From Mycolicibacterium novocastrense (GTDB taxonomy: Bacteria; Actinomycetota; Actinomycetes; Mycobacteriales; Mycobacteriaceae), in contig NZ_BCTA01000062.1 in NCBI RefSeq assembly GCF_001570485.1, positions 1 through 50,353 on the forward strand: a stretch of DNA of 50,353 nucleotides, written 5' to 3'. A program made the position numbers and the translations under genes. The notes beneath the pieces were generated by a model. It did not search any database. It was given only the letters and a program-made list of their open reading frames with translations, and was not told where the DNA came from. Below, in pieces: positions 32,931 to 40,543 of the stretch (the first letter of the stretch is position 1; every line of letters starts with the position of its first letter).

Positions 32931-33841
32931 GCGACGAATTCCGTTCGGGCTTCGTCTGTTTCGTCGGCCGGCCCAACACCGGTAAGTCGACGTTGACCAA
33001 CGCGCTGGTCGGCACCAAGGTCGCGATCACGTCGAACCGCCCGCAGACCACCCGGCACACCATCCGCGGAATCGTGCACCGGGAGAACTTCCAGATCGTG
33101 CTCGTCGACACCCCGGGGCTGCACCGTCCGCGCACGCTGCTCGGCCAGCGGCTCAACGACCTGGTCAAGGACACCTACTCCGAGGTCGACGTCATCGGAT
33201 GGTGCATCCCCGCCGACGAGAAGATCGGCCCCGGCGACCGCTGGATCCACGACCAGATCCGCGCGGTCGCCCCCAAGACCACGCTGGTCGCGATCGTCAC
33301 CAAGATCGACAAGGTGTCCAAGGACCGCGTCGCGGCGCAATTGGTCGCCGTGAGCGAACTGGTCGGCCCCGACACCGAGATCGTTCCGGTGTCGGCGACC
33401 GCGGCCGACAACCTCGATGTGCTCGTCGACGTGCTGGCCTCCGAACTGCCGCCGGGGCCGGCGTTCTACCCCGACGGGGAGCTCACCGACGAGCCCGAGG
33501 AGACCCTGATGGCCGAGCTGATCCGCGAGGCCGCACTCGAAGGTGTGCGCGACGAACTGCCGCACTCGCTGGCCGTCGTCATCGAGGAGGTCTCTCCGCG
33601 GGAGGGCCGCACACCGGAGCAGGGTGAACTGATAGACGTGCACGCCATCCTGTTCGTCGAACGCGAAAGCCAGAAGGGCATCGTCATCGGCAAGGGCGGG
33701 GCCAGGTTGCGCGAGGTCGGCACCGCCGCGCGCCAGCAGATCGAAAAGCTGCTGGGCACCAAGGTCTACCTCGACCTGAGGGTCAAGATCGCCAAGAACT
33801 GGCAACGCGATCCGAAACAGCTGGGCCGGCTGGGCTTCTAG
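32927..33841 (+). CDS. era: Era, ribosome-assembly GTPase
   Basis: A 304-residue GTPase with an N-terminal G domain (G1 GRPNTGKST near residue 14, G3 DTPGL, G4 TKID) and a C-terminal KH domain (IGKGGARLREVGTAARQQIE). It binds the 3' end of 16S rRNA during 30S maturation, consistent with ybeY upstream. The GTG start overlaps the preceding stop. It ends one base before a convergent gene. Confidence 0.96.
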   Translation: MSDEFRSGFVCFVGRPNTGKSTLTNALVGTKVAITSNRPQTTRHTIRGIVHRENFQIVLVDTPGLHRPRTLLGQRLNDLVKDTYSEVDVIGWCIPADEKIGPGDRWIHDQIRAVAPKTTLVAIVTKIDKVSKDRVAAQLVAVSELVGPDTEIVPVSATAADNLDVLVDVLASELPPGPAFYPDGELTDEPEETLMAELIREAALEGVRDELPHSLAVVIEEVSPREGRTPEQGELIDVHAILFVERESQKGIVIGKGGARLREVGTAARQQIEKLLGTKVYLDLRVKIAKNWQRDPKQLGRLGF

Positions 33842-33842
33842 C

Positions 33843-34391
33843 TCAGCTCTGGGCGCCCGAGCCGGGCTCCCCGAACGGCCGTCCCGGGCCGTGCGCCGGT
33901 GGGGCGGCGTCGCCCTTGCCGTAGACCGCCACCACCACCGTGCGGTCGAGCGCATTCGCCGACCACACGCCGATGTCGACGTTCGAACAGTCGGCCATGA
34001 TCGCCTTGTAGTCGGGCCGGTGGTACCACTGGTTGATCAACTCGATGCCGCTCATCGCCAGCGCGGGGTTGATGGCCACCGTCTCGGTGACCGCGCCCGC
34101 GTAGCCGGCATTGCGCGCCCGGTCGGCCACCGTGCTCCCGTCCGACCCGATGTCGCCGCCCAGCGCGCGGTTGTTGAGCACGTCGTTGGTGTGCCATTCG
34201 GCGGCCAGGCGCAGCTTCGGGTTGATCTTGATGTCGGTGTCGCAGCCGGCCTGCCGCTGCACGGTGTAGACATTGGCCACCACACCGTCGTTGAACCGCT
34301 TGTTGTCAGCGGCCGCGGTCGGGACTCCAGTCACCAAGCCGCCCACCAGCCCCAGAACCGGAAATGCGCACGCGTAACCCAGCGCTCTCAT
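33843..34391 (-). CDS. secreted CAP-domain (SCP-like) protein
   Basis: A 182-residue exported protein. The N-terminus (MRALGYACAFPVLGLVGGL, cleavage likely after TAAA near 28) is a signal peptide. The rest resembles the mycobacterial CAP/SCP-like family: AAEWHTNDVLNNRAL, then a C-terminal MADCSNVDIGVWSANALDRTV region, with two cysteines likely forming a disulphide. Function is unknown. The ATG at 34391 is 11 bases after the amidase stop, and GAGGAGG lies inside the amidase end, so the two are probably coupled. Confidence 0.8.
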   Translation of the reverse strand: MRALGYACAFPVLGLVGGLVTGVPTAAADNKRFNDGVVANVYTVQRQAGCDTDIKINPKLRLAAEWHTNDVLNNRALGGDIGSDGSTVADRARNAGYAGAVTETVAINPALAMSGIELINQWYHRPDYKAIMADCSNVDIGVWSANALDRTVVVAVYGKGDAAPPAHGPGRPFGEPGSGAQS

Positions 34392-34402
34392 GCCCGCAGA
34401 CT

Positions 34403-35923
34403 TTACGCGACCTCCTCGGAGACGTCGTCGGGTTCGCGCCGATCGCAGGCCGCTACCGGCTCGTCGGAGGCCGCGGCGGGCTCGGGGTCGGGCGCGGGTG
34501 CGGGAAACCACCACGGCTCGGGCTGGCGCACCGTCCAGCCGTTGATCGCTTCGAGCTCCGCGGCCAGCGAGATCAACAACGGCTCGCTGTTGGCCGGGCC
34601 CATCAGCTGAACGCCGATCGGCAGACCCTCGGAGGTGAACCCGGCCGGCACGTTGATCGACGGCCAGCCCAGCAGGTTCCACGGCCAGGTCACCGGGCAC
34701 GCCTTGATCATCGTGCGGTCGGTGGCCAGCCCGCCGAGCTCGTCGAACTCGTGCACCTTCGGCGGTGGCTGCGCGGTCGTCGGCGCCAGCACCACATCGG
34801 CGATGTTGAAGATGTATCCGATGCGACGGTGCGCGCGAGCCTCGCGGGCGCGGGCCTTGCGCAGCACGTGCTCCGACAGCAGCCGGCCGGTGCGCAGGTT
34901 GGCTTTGGTCCGTTTGTCCAGTGTGACGCCGTGACCGAGCCGGTCCGCCCAGTCCAGCAGCCCGGACGTGGAGCGGGACAGAAAGTTCCACGACATCTCG
35001 AGGCTGTAGTCGGGATCGGCGGCGAACAGGCTGTGCCCGAGGTCCTCGAGCTGAGCGGCGACGACGGACATCGCTGCCTGGATCTCCGGGTGCAGTTTGG
35101 CCCGGAACCCCGTGAACGGAAACTTCGTCGACATCGCGATCCGCAGGGGACCGGGCGCCTGAGCCACGTATTCCGAAACCTTGACCGGCGGCGGTTGATG
35201 GCGATCGCCCGCGACGTTGCCGGACGCGGCGTCGAGCACCAGCGCCGCATCGGCGACGGTGCGCGCCAGCACCCCGTTGACCGTGATCCCGTTGAACGCC
35301 TCGGGCAGCGGCCATGTCGAGATGCGGCCGCGCTGCGGTTTGATGCCGACCAGATGTGTCCACGCGGCGGGGATGCGCACGCTGCCCGCCCCGTCGGAAC
35401 CGATCGCGGCGGTCACCAGCCCGGCCGCCACCGCCGCGGCGCTGCCACCGGAGGAACCGCCGGGCGTGTGGTCACGCGACCACGGGTTGCGGGTATGGCC
35501 GAACGCGGGCCCGCTGGTGAACGGCCACTGACCCAGTTCGCAGGTGTTGGTCTTGCCGACGATGACCGCGCCCGCGGCCTTCAACCGCCGCACCACCTCG
35601 GCGTCCCGAGTGGCGGGGCGGACGTCGCCGTCGGCGCCGAACCTGGTCGGGTGGCCCGCGACGTCGACGTCGTCCTTGACCGCGATGGGGATGCCGCAGA
35701 GCGGATACTTCGAAAGATCGTGGCCCGCGGCGCGTTTGCGGTCCGCACGGGCTGCGTCGGCCAGCGCCTGCTCGGTGAACACCACGCGGAACGCATTGAG
35801 CGTCGGCTGGCTGGCCGCGATGGCGTCGAGCGAGCGCGCAACCAGTTCCACCGACGTGACGGAGCCGCTCGCCAGCTGGAAGAGCTGTTGAGTGAGGGTG
35901 GGGAATCGCGCATTTTTGACCAT
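34403..35923 (-). CDS. amiA2: amidase signature enzyme, AmiA2-like
   Basis: A 506-residue amidase-signature hydrolase. The Ser-cisSer-Lys triad is visible: Lys in IAVKDDVD (about residue 83), cis-Ser in the GGSSGGSAAAVAAG block (about 155-168), and the nucleophile Ser in GSDGAGSVRIPA. The natural amide substrate is unknown. ATG 35923 (MVKNARF) was chosen because the open frame upstream crosses recO. The position beside recO matches M. tuberculosis amiA2. The last codons carry the ribosome site of the downstream CAP gene. Confidence 0.9.
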   Translation of the reverse strand: MVKNARFPTLTQQLFQLASGSVTSVELVARSLDAIAASQPTLNAFRVVFTEQALADAARADRKRAAGHDLSKYPLCGIPIAVKDDVDVAGHPTRFGADGDVRPATRDAEVVRRLKAAGAVIVGKTNTCELGQWPFTSGPAFGHTRNPWSRDHTPGGSSGGSAAAVAAGLVTAAIGSDGAGSVRIPAAWTHLVGIKPQRGRISTWPLPEAFNGITVNGVLARTVADAALVLDAASGNVAGDRHQPPPVKVSEYVAQAPGPLRIAMSTKFPFTGFRAKLHPEIQAAMSVVAAQLEDLGHSLFAADPDYSLEMSWNFLSRSTSGLLDWADRLGHGVTLDKRTKANLRTGRLLSEHVLRKARAREARAHRRIGYIFNIADVVLAPTTAQPPPKVHEFDELGGLATDRTMIKACPVTWPWNLLGWPSINVPAGFTSEGLPIGVQLMGPANSEPLLISLAAELEAINGWTVRQPEPWWFPAPAPDPEPAAASDEPVAACDRREPDDVSEEVA

Positions 35924-35986
35924 CGAGTAGAAGCTTATCGGCGGTGCGGATCGGAATCTGACGGACCGCAGTGGGAGACTGAACCG

Positions 35987-36847
35987 ATGCGGCTGTATCG
36001 GGACCGGGCGGTGGTGCTGCGCCAGCACAAGCTCGGCGAGGCCGACCGCATCGTGACACTTCTCACCCGCGATCACGGGTTGGTGCGGGCGGTGGCCAAG
36101 GGGGTGCGGCGCACCCGCAGCAAGTTCGGCGCCAGGCTGGAGCCGTTCGCGCACATCGACGTTCAGCTGCATCCGGGCCGCAACCTCGACATCGTCACCC
36201 AGGTCCAGGCCATCGACGCGTTCGCCTCCGACATCGTCAGCGACTACGGCCGCTACACCTGTGCCTGCGCGGTGTTGGAGACCGCCGAACGCCTGGCCGG
36301 TGAGGAACGCGCCCCGATGCCCGCGCTGCACCGGTTGACGGTGGCCGCGTTGCGGGCGGTGGCCGACGGCGGCCGGTCCCGTGAGCTGGTGTTGGATGCG
36401 TACCTGTTGCGCGCCATGGGGATCGCGGGCTGGGCCCCGGCGTTGACCGAGTGTGCCCGCTGCGCTGCGCCGGGTCCCCACCGGGCGTTCCACGTGGCGG
36501 CCGGGGGCAGCGTGTGCGTGCACTGCCGGCCCTCCGGGTCGGTGACGCCGCCTCAGGCTGTGCTGGACCTGATGGCCGCGCTGCACGACGGGGACTGGGA
36601 GTACGCCGAGACGTCGACGGCGTCGCACCGCAGCCAGGCCAGCGGGCTGGTGGCCGCGCATCTGCAGTGGCATCTTGAGCGCCAATTGCGGACGTTGCCG
36701 CTGGTGGAACGGGTGTACCGGGTGGATAAGAGTGTCGGCGACCAGCATGCGTCGGTGGTCGGGCAGGATGTGCCACATGGCAAGCGAACGGGATGGGCGG
36801 AGGAAGAAGGCTCCGCCGACCTACCCACAGCTGCCCCCGGCGCCTGA
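35987..36847 (+). CDS. recO: RecO, recombination mediator
   Basis: A 286-residue DNA repair protein that loads RecA with RecR. The N-terminal OB fold begins MRLYRDRAVVLRQHKLGEAD, and a zinc finger is visible as CARC...CVHC near residues 155-183. ATG 35987 has GGGAGA upstream; the earlier open frame is a shadow of the amidase. The C-terminus has about 20 residues beyond the usual end (WAEEEGSADLPTAAPGA), and this tail lies entirely within the 71-base overlap with uppS. Confidence 0.93.
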   Translation: MRLYRDRAVVLRQHKLGEADRIVTLLTRDHGLVRAVAKGVRRTRSKFGARLEPFAHIDVQLHPGRNLDIVTQVQAIDAFASDIVSDYGRYTCACAVLETAERLAGEERAPMPALHRLTVAALRAVADGGRSRELVLDAYLLRAMGIAGWAPALTECARCAAPGPHRAFHVAAGGSVCVHCRPSGSVTPPQAVLDLMAALHDGDWEYAETSTASHRSQASGLVAAHLQWHLERQLRTLPLVERVYRVDKSVGDQHASVVGQDVPHGKRTGWAEEEGSADLPTAAPGA

Positions 36848-37679
36848 CGACTATCCCACGTTCCCGGACAAGTCGACCTGGCCCGTGGTCTTCCCCGACA
36901 TCCCTGCGGGCACCAACGGCCGGTTCGCGCGCCCGCCCCAGCACACGTCGAAGGAGGCCGCGCCGAGGATCCCGGCCGACCAGGTGCCCAGCCACGTCGC
37001 TGTCGTCATGGACGGCAACGGGCGCTGGGCCACCCAGCGTGGCCTGCACCGCACCGAGGGGCACAAGATGGGCGAGGCCGTCCTCATCGACATCACCTGT
37101 GGCGCAATCGAAATCGGCATCAAACACCTGACGGTGTACGCGTTCTCCACCGAGAACTGGAAACGCAGCACCGAAGAGGTGCGCTTCCTGATGGGCTTCA
37201 ACCGGGAGGTGGTGCGCCGCCGCCGCGAGAACCTCAACGACATGGGCGTGCGGATGCGCTGGGTCGGCTCGCGGCCGCGCATGTGGCGCAGCGTGATCAA
37301 GGAGTTCGACATCGCCGAGCAGATGACCGTCGGCAACGACGTCATCACGATCAACTACTGCGTCAACTACGGCGGCCGCACCGAGATCGTCGAGGCGACC
37401 CGTGAGCTCGCGCGGTTGGCCGCCGACGGCAAGATCAAGCCGGACCGCATCAGCGAGGCGACGTTCGCCAAGCACCTGCACCGCTCCGACATCCCCGACG
37501 TCGACCTGTTCATCCGGACCTCGGGGGAGCAGCGCGCCAGCAACTTCCTGCTCTGGCAGGCCGCCTACGCGGAGTTCGTCTTCCAGGACAAGTTGTGGCC
37601 GGATTACGACCGGCGTGATCTGTGGGCCGCCTGCGAGGAGTACGTCAACCGCAACCGGCGCTTCGGCAGAGCCGAATGA
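36777..37679 (+). CDS. uppS: decaprenyl diphosphate synthase (UppS family)
   Basis: A 300-residue cis-prenyltransferase. Motifs: MDGNGRWA near residue 80, FSTENWKR, and RTSGEQRASNFLLWQAAY near the C-terminus. In mycobacteria this protein (Rv2361c type) makes the C50 decaprenyl carrier used for peptidoglycan, arabinogalactan and lipoarabinomannan assembly. An N-terminal extension of about 70 residues rich in Pro is typical of the mycobacterial form. The ATG at 36777, with AGGA upstream, lies within recO. Confidence 0.95.
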   Translation: MASERDGRRKKAPPTYPQLPPAPDDYPTFPDKSTWPVVFPDIPAGTNGRFARPPQHTSKEAAPRIPADQVPSHVAVVMDGNGRWATQRGLHRTEGHKMGEAVLIDITCGAIEIGIKHLTVYAFSTENWKRSTEEVRFLMGFNREVVRRRRENLNDMGVRMRWVGSRPRMWRSVIKEFDIAEQMTVGNDVITINYCVNYGGRTEIVEATRELARLAADGKIKPDRISEATFAKHLHRSDIPDVDLFIRTSGEQRASNFLLWQAAYAEFVFQDKLWPDYDRRDLWAACEEYVNRNRRFGRAE

Positions 37680-37701
37680 TGTACCTGAGCGGGAGAGTCT
37701 G

Positions 37702-38127
37702 ATGGCACTGCAGGAGCGGCTGGGCGAGATCCTCGAAGGCGTGCTGCCCGTGACGCGCGAGGACGACGGGGCGATCACCGTCCACCACGACGAGACCTTC
37801 GCCTCCCTGCGCACGGTTCCGGTCGCTGAGGGTCTGGAGCTGGTGTCGCTCACCCAGATTCTGGCCTGGGATCTGCCGCTGGACGCCAAGCTGCGCGCCG
37901 CGGTCGCCGAGCACGCCCACAACACGCTGCTGGGTACGGTGTCGCTGGCCTCCAAGAGCGCACCGAAAGAGGTTGCGGCCGGAGCCAAGCGGAACTCGAA
38001 GAAGGCCGCGGATGTGTTGCTGCGCTATAACTTTCCCGCCGCCGGGCTCACCGACGACGCGTTGCGCACGCTGATCCTGATGGTGCTCGCCACCGGTGCC
38101 GAGGTGCGCCGCGCGTTAGTCGGCTGA
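37702..38127 (+). CDS. conserved hypothetical protein, Rv2360c-like
   Basis: A 141-residue soluble protein (MALQERLGEILEGVLPVTRE) with no motif I can tie to a function. It starts after GGGAGAG, 22 bases from uppS, so it is probably cotranscribed. Its end overlaps the convergent zur gene by 12 bases. The order uppS - this gene - zur is the same in M. tuberculosis. Confidence 0.8.
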   Translation: MALQERLGEILEGVLPVTREDDGAITVHHDETFASLRTVPVAEGLELVSLTQILAWDLPLDAKLRAAVAEHAHNTLLGTVSLASKSAPKEVAAGAKRNSKKAADVLLRYNFPAAGLTDDALRTLILMVLATGAEVRRALVG

Positions 38128-38523
38128 ACCGTTCGTCGTCGCGCACTGGCCGCAGACGCCGAAGATCTCGATCGTGTGGCTGACATCGGAAAAACCGTGC
38201 TGTCGGGCGATGTCGGCCGTCCAGGTCTCGACGTCGCCGCCCTGGATCTCCACCGTCGAACCGCACGCGCGGCAGACCAGGTGGTGATGGTGGTCTTCCG
38301 AACAGCGGCGGTACACCGACTCGCCGGTGTCGGTGCGCAACGTGTCGACGACGCCTGCGGCCGCCATCTGCTGCAGGGTGCGGTACACGGTCGTCAGCCC
38401 GATGCCTTCGCCGCGCCGGCGGAGCTCGTCGTGCAGTTCCTGGGCCGAACGGAACTCCTCGACGTTCTCCAGCAGGGCCGTGATGGCCGCGCGTTGTCGG
38501 GTCGCGCGCACTCCCGTGCTCAT
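38116..38523 (-). CDS. zur: Zur (FurB), zinc uptake regulator
   Basis: A 135-residue Fur-family repressor. A winged helix (TRQRAAITALLE, TTVYRTLQQMA) is followed by the metal-binding dimerisation domain with HHHHLVCRACG, HTIEIFG and CGQC, the two CxxC pairs of the structural zinc site. With zinc it represses zinc-uptake genes. MSTGVRATRQ at 38523 aligns best with M. tuberculosis FurB, though ATG 38529 two codons up is equally open. It lies 10 bases after smtB, and the two form the known zinc regulator operon. Confidence 0.93.
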   Translation of the reverse strand: MSTGVRATRQRAAITALLENVEEFRSAQELHDELRRRGEGIGLTTVYRTLQQMAAAGVVDTLRTDTGESVYRRCSEDHHHHLVCRACGSTVEIQGGDVETWTADIARQHGFSDVSHTIEIFGVCGQCATTNGSAD

Positions 38524-38533
38524 CGGCATGTGT

Positions 38534-38908
38534 TCACTCGTCGCCCTCGGCCGCGTGCGTCACCGCCGCGACGACGATGTCGGCGAGGTGATGATCGACG
38601 AGGCGGTACATCACCTCGCGCCCAGACCGTTCACCGGCAACGACGCCCGCGGCCTTCAGGATGCGCAGGTGCTGGCTGACCAACGGCTGCGGCACGGCCA
38701 GCGCGTCGACGAGCTCGTGCACGCAGCGCGCCGACTCCCGCAACTGCAGCACGATGGCGATCCGGACTGGGGCGGCCAACGCGCGCAGCAGGTCGCCGGA
38801 GGTGTCGAGCACATCGCGCGGCGGTAGCTCGGGATACGGTGCGCCGCCGTGGTCGTGGGCGTCCCCGGTGGCGACGCGCCCGTCAGCCAAAGTGGAAACG
38901 ATTTTCAT
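38534..38908 (-). CDS. smtB: SmtB, ArsR-family zinc-sensing repressor
   Basis: A 124-residue ArsR/SmtB repressor. The helix-turn-helix is CVHELVDALAVPQPLVSQHL, and the C-terminal helix carries DHHLADIVVAAVTHAAE. That is the DxH-x10-H-xx-E pattern of the alpha-5 zinc site. It comes off DNA when zinc rises, allowing zur expression. Start ATG 38908: a TATTGT hexamer (38922-38917) lies 8 bases before it, so the mRNA is probably leaderless. Upstream ATGs would read through the operator. It is divergent from glyS. Confidence 0.9.
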   Translation of the reverse strand: MKIVSTLADGRVATGDAHDHGGAPYPELPPRDVLDTSGDLLRALAAPVRIAIVLQLRESARCVHELVDALAVPQPLVSQHLRILKAAGVVAGERSGREVMYRLVDHHLADIVVAAVTHAAEGDE

Positions 38909-38941
38909 TACGGCCAACAATACATGCGCTTCCATGCATGT
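38893..38941. promoter_or_regulatory. operator and promoter region of smtB-zur
   Basis: Two inverted repeats flank the smtB start. TGGAAACGATTTTCA (38893-38907) resembles the AT-rich Zur-box half-sites TGAAAAT/ATTTTCA and covers the first codons. ACATGC-N8-GCATGT (38922-38941) lies just upstream of the TATTGT -10. One may serve Zur and the other SmtB. Confidence 0.5.
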
Positions 38942-39050
38942 CAACGCCGGACTGAGGCCTCTTCCGTTGGCGCGAGCGACCGTGTCTGTGCGCGAAATCA
39001 CGGCGTGTCGCCGTCCAAATGCGGTCGCTCGGCGGCGGTGAGGGTGTCGC

Positions 39051-39065
39051 TAGGCTATGCAGTCG
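39051..39065 (+). promoter_or_regulatory. leaderless promoter of glyS
   Basis: TAGGCT (39051-39056) fits TANNNT, and the glyS GTG begins 8 bases after it, with no ribosome site between. The transcript probably begins at the start codon. Confidence 0.5.
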
Positions 39066-40459
39066 TGGCTCACTCTTCCTCGATCATCGACACCGTTGCG
39101 AACCTGGCCAAGCGGCGCGGTTTGGTCTACCAGGCGGGGGAGATCTACGGCGGCACCAAGTCGGCGTGGGACTACGGCCCGCTCGGCGTCGAACTCAAAG
39201 AGAACATCAAGCGTCAGTGGTGGCGGTCGGTGGTGACCAGCCGCGACGACGTCGTGGGCCTGGACTCGTCGATCATCCTGCCCCGCGAGGTGTGGGTGGC
39301 GTCCGGGCACGTCGACGTGTTCAACGATCCGCTCGTCGAGTGCCTGAACTGCCACAAGCGGCATCGACAGGATCACCTGCAGGAGAACTACGTCGAGAAG
39401 AAGAAGATCGAGGATCCCGAATCCGTCGCGATGACCGAGATCGCCTGCCCGGACTGCGGGACCAAGGGCCAGTGGACCGAACCGCGCGACTTCAACATGA
39501 TGCTCAAGACCTATCTCGGTCCGATCGAGACCGAGGAAGGCCTGCACTATCTGCGGCCGGAGACCGCGCAGGGCATCTTCGTCAACTTCACCAATGTGGT
39601 GACCACACAACGAAAGAAGCCCCCGTTCGGCATCGCGCAGACCGGCAAGAGTTTCCGCAACGAGATCACCCCGGGCAACTTCATCTTCCGGACCCGCGAG
39701 TTCGAGCAGATGGAGATGGAGTTCTTCGTCGAGCCGTCGACCGCACGCGAATGGCACCAGTACTGGATCGACGAGCGGCTGCAGTGGTACGTCGAACTGG
39801 GCATCGACCGCGACAACCTCCGGCTCTACGAGCATCCGAAGGAGAAGTTGTCGCACTACTCCGACCGCACCGTCGACATCGAGTACAAGTTCGGGTTCCA
39901 GGGCAACCCGTGGGGTGAGCTCGAGGGCGTCGCGAACCGCACCGATTTCGACTTGTCCACGCATTCCAAGCATTCCGGTGCCGACCTGTCCTACTACGAC
40001 CAGGCCAACGACACCCGCTACGTTCCCTATGTGATCGAGCCGGCGGCCGGGCTGACGCGGTCGTTCATGGCGTTCCTGGTCGACGCCTACGCCGAGGACG
40101 AGGCGCCCAACGCCAAGGGCGGCGTCGACAAGCGCACCGTGTTGCGACTGGATCCGCGACTCGCGCCGGTCAAGGCCGCGGTGCTGCCGCTGTCGCGCAA
40201 CGAGGCGCTCTCACCGAAGGCGCGCGACCTCGCCGCGGAACTGCGCAAGTGCTGGAACGTGGAGTTCGACGACGCGGGCGCGATCGGGCGGCGCTACCGT
40301 CGCCAGGACGAGATCGGCACTCCCTTCTGCGTGACGGTCGACTTCGACACGCTCGAGGATCACGCCGTCACCGTCCGCGAGCGCGACGCGATGACGCAGG
40401 ACCGGGTGTCGCTCGACAACGTCAGCGACTACCTCGCCGCCCGCCTCAAGGGCTGCTAG
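39065..40459 (+). CDS. glyS: glycyl-tRNA synthetase (single-chain type)
   Basis: A 464-residue class II aminoacyl-tRNA synthetase of the dimeric eukaryote-like type. Motif 1 region GLVYQAGEIYGG; motif 2 region FRNEITPGNFIFRTREFEQMEMEFF in two parts; a CxxC...CxxC zinc insertion (CLNCHKR, CPDCGTKG). It charges tRNA-Gly. GTG 39065 gives MAHSSSIID and fits the family length (M. tuberculosis 463); the frame upstream is the smtB/glyS intergenic region. Confidence 0.96.
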   Translation: MAHSSSIIDTVANLAKRRGLVYQAGEIYGGTKSAWDYGPLGVELKENIKRQWWRSVVTSRDDVVGLDSSIILPREVWVASGHVDVFNDPLVECLNCHKRHRQDHLQENYVEKKKIEDPESVAMTEIACPDCGTKGQWTEPRDFNMMLKTYLGPIETEEGLHYLRPETAQGIFVNFTNVVTTQRKKPPFGIAQTGKSFRNEITPGNFIFRTREFEQMEMEFFVEPSTAREWHQYWIDERLQWYVELGIDRDNLRLYEHPKEKLSHYSDRTVDIEYKFGFQGNPWGELEGVANRTDFDLSTHSKHSGADLSYYDQANDTRYVPYVIEPAAGLTRSFMAFLVDAYAEDEAPNAKGGVDKRTVLRLDPRLAPVKAAVLPLSRNEALSPKARDLAAELRKCWNVEFDDAGAIGRRYRRQDEIGTPFCVTVDFDTLEDHAVTVRERDAMTQDRVSLDNVSDYLAARLKGC

Positions 40460-40543
40460 GCCCACTGCCGCGAGCGCCCGTGTTCGTCCGCAACACGCCG
40501 CGAAACTGTGACACGTCGCGGTCGCTCGCGCGCCCCGGGCGAC

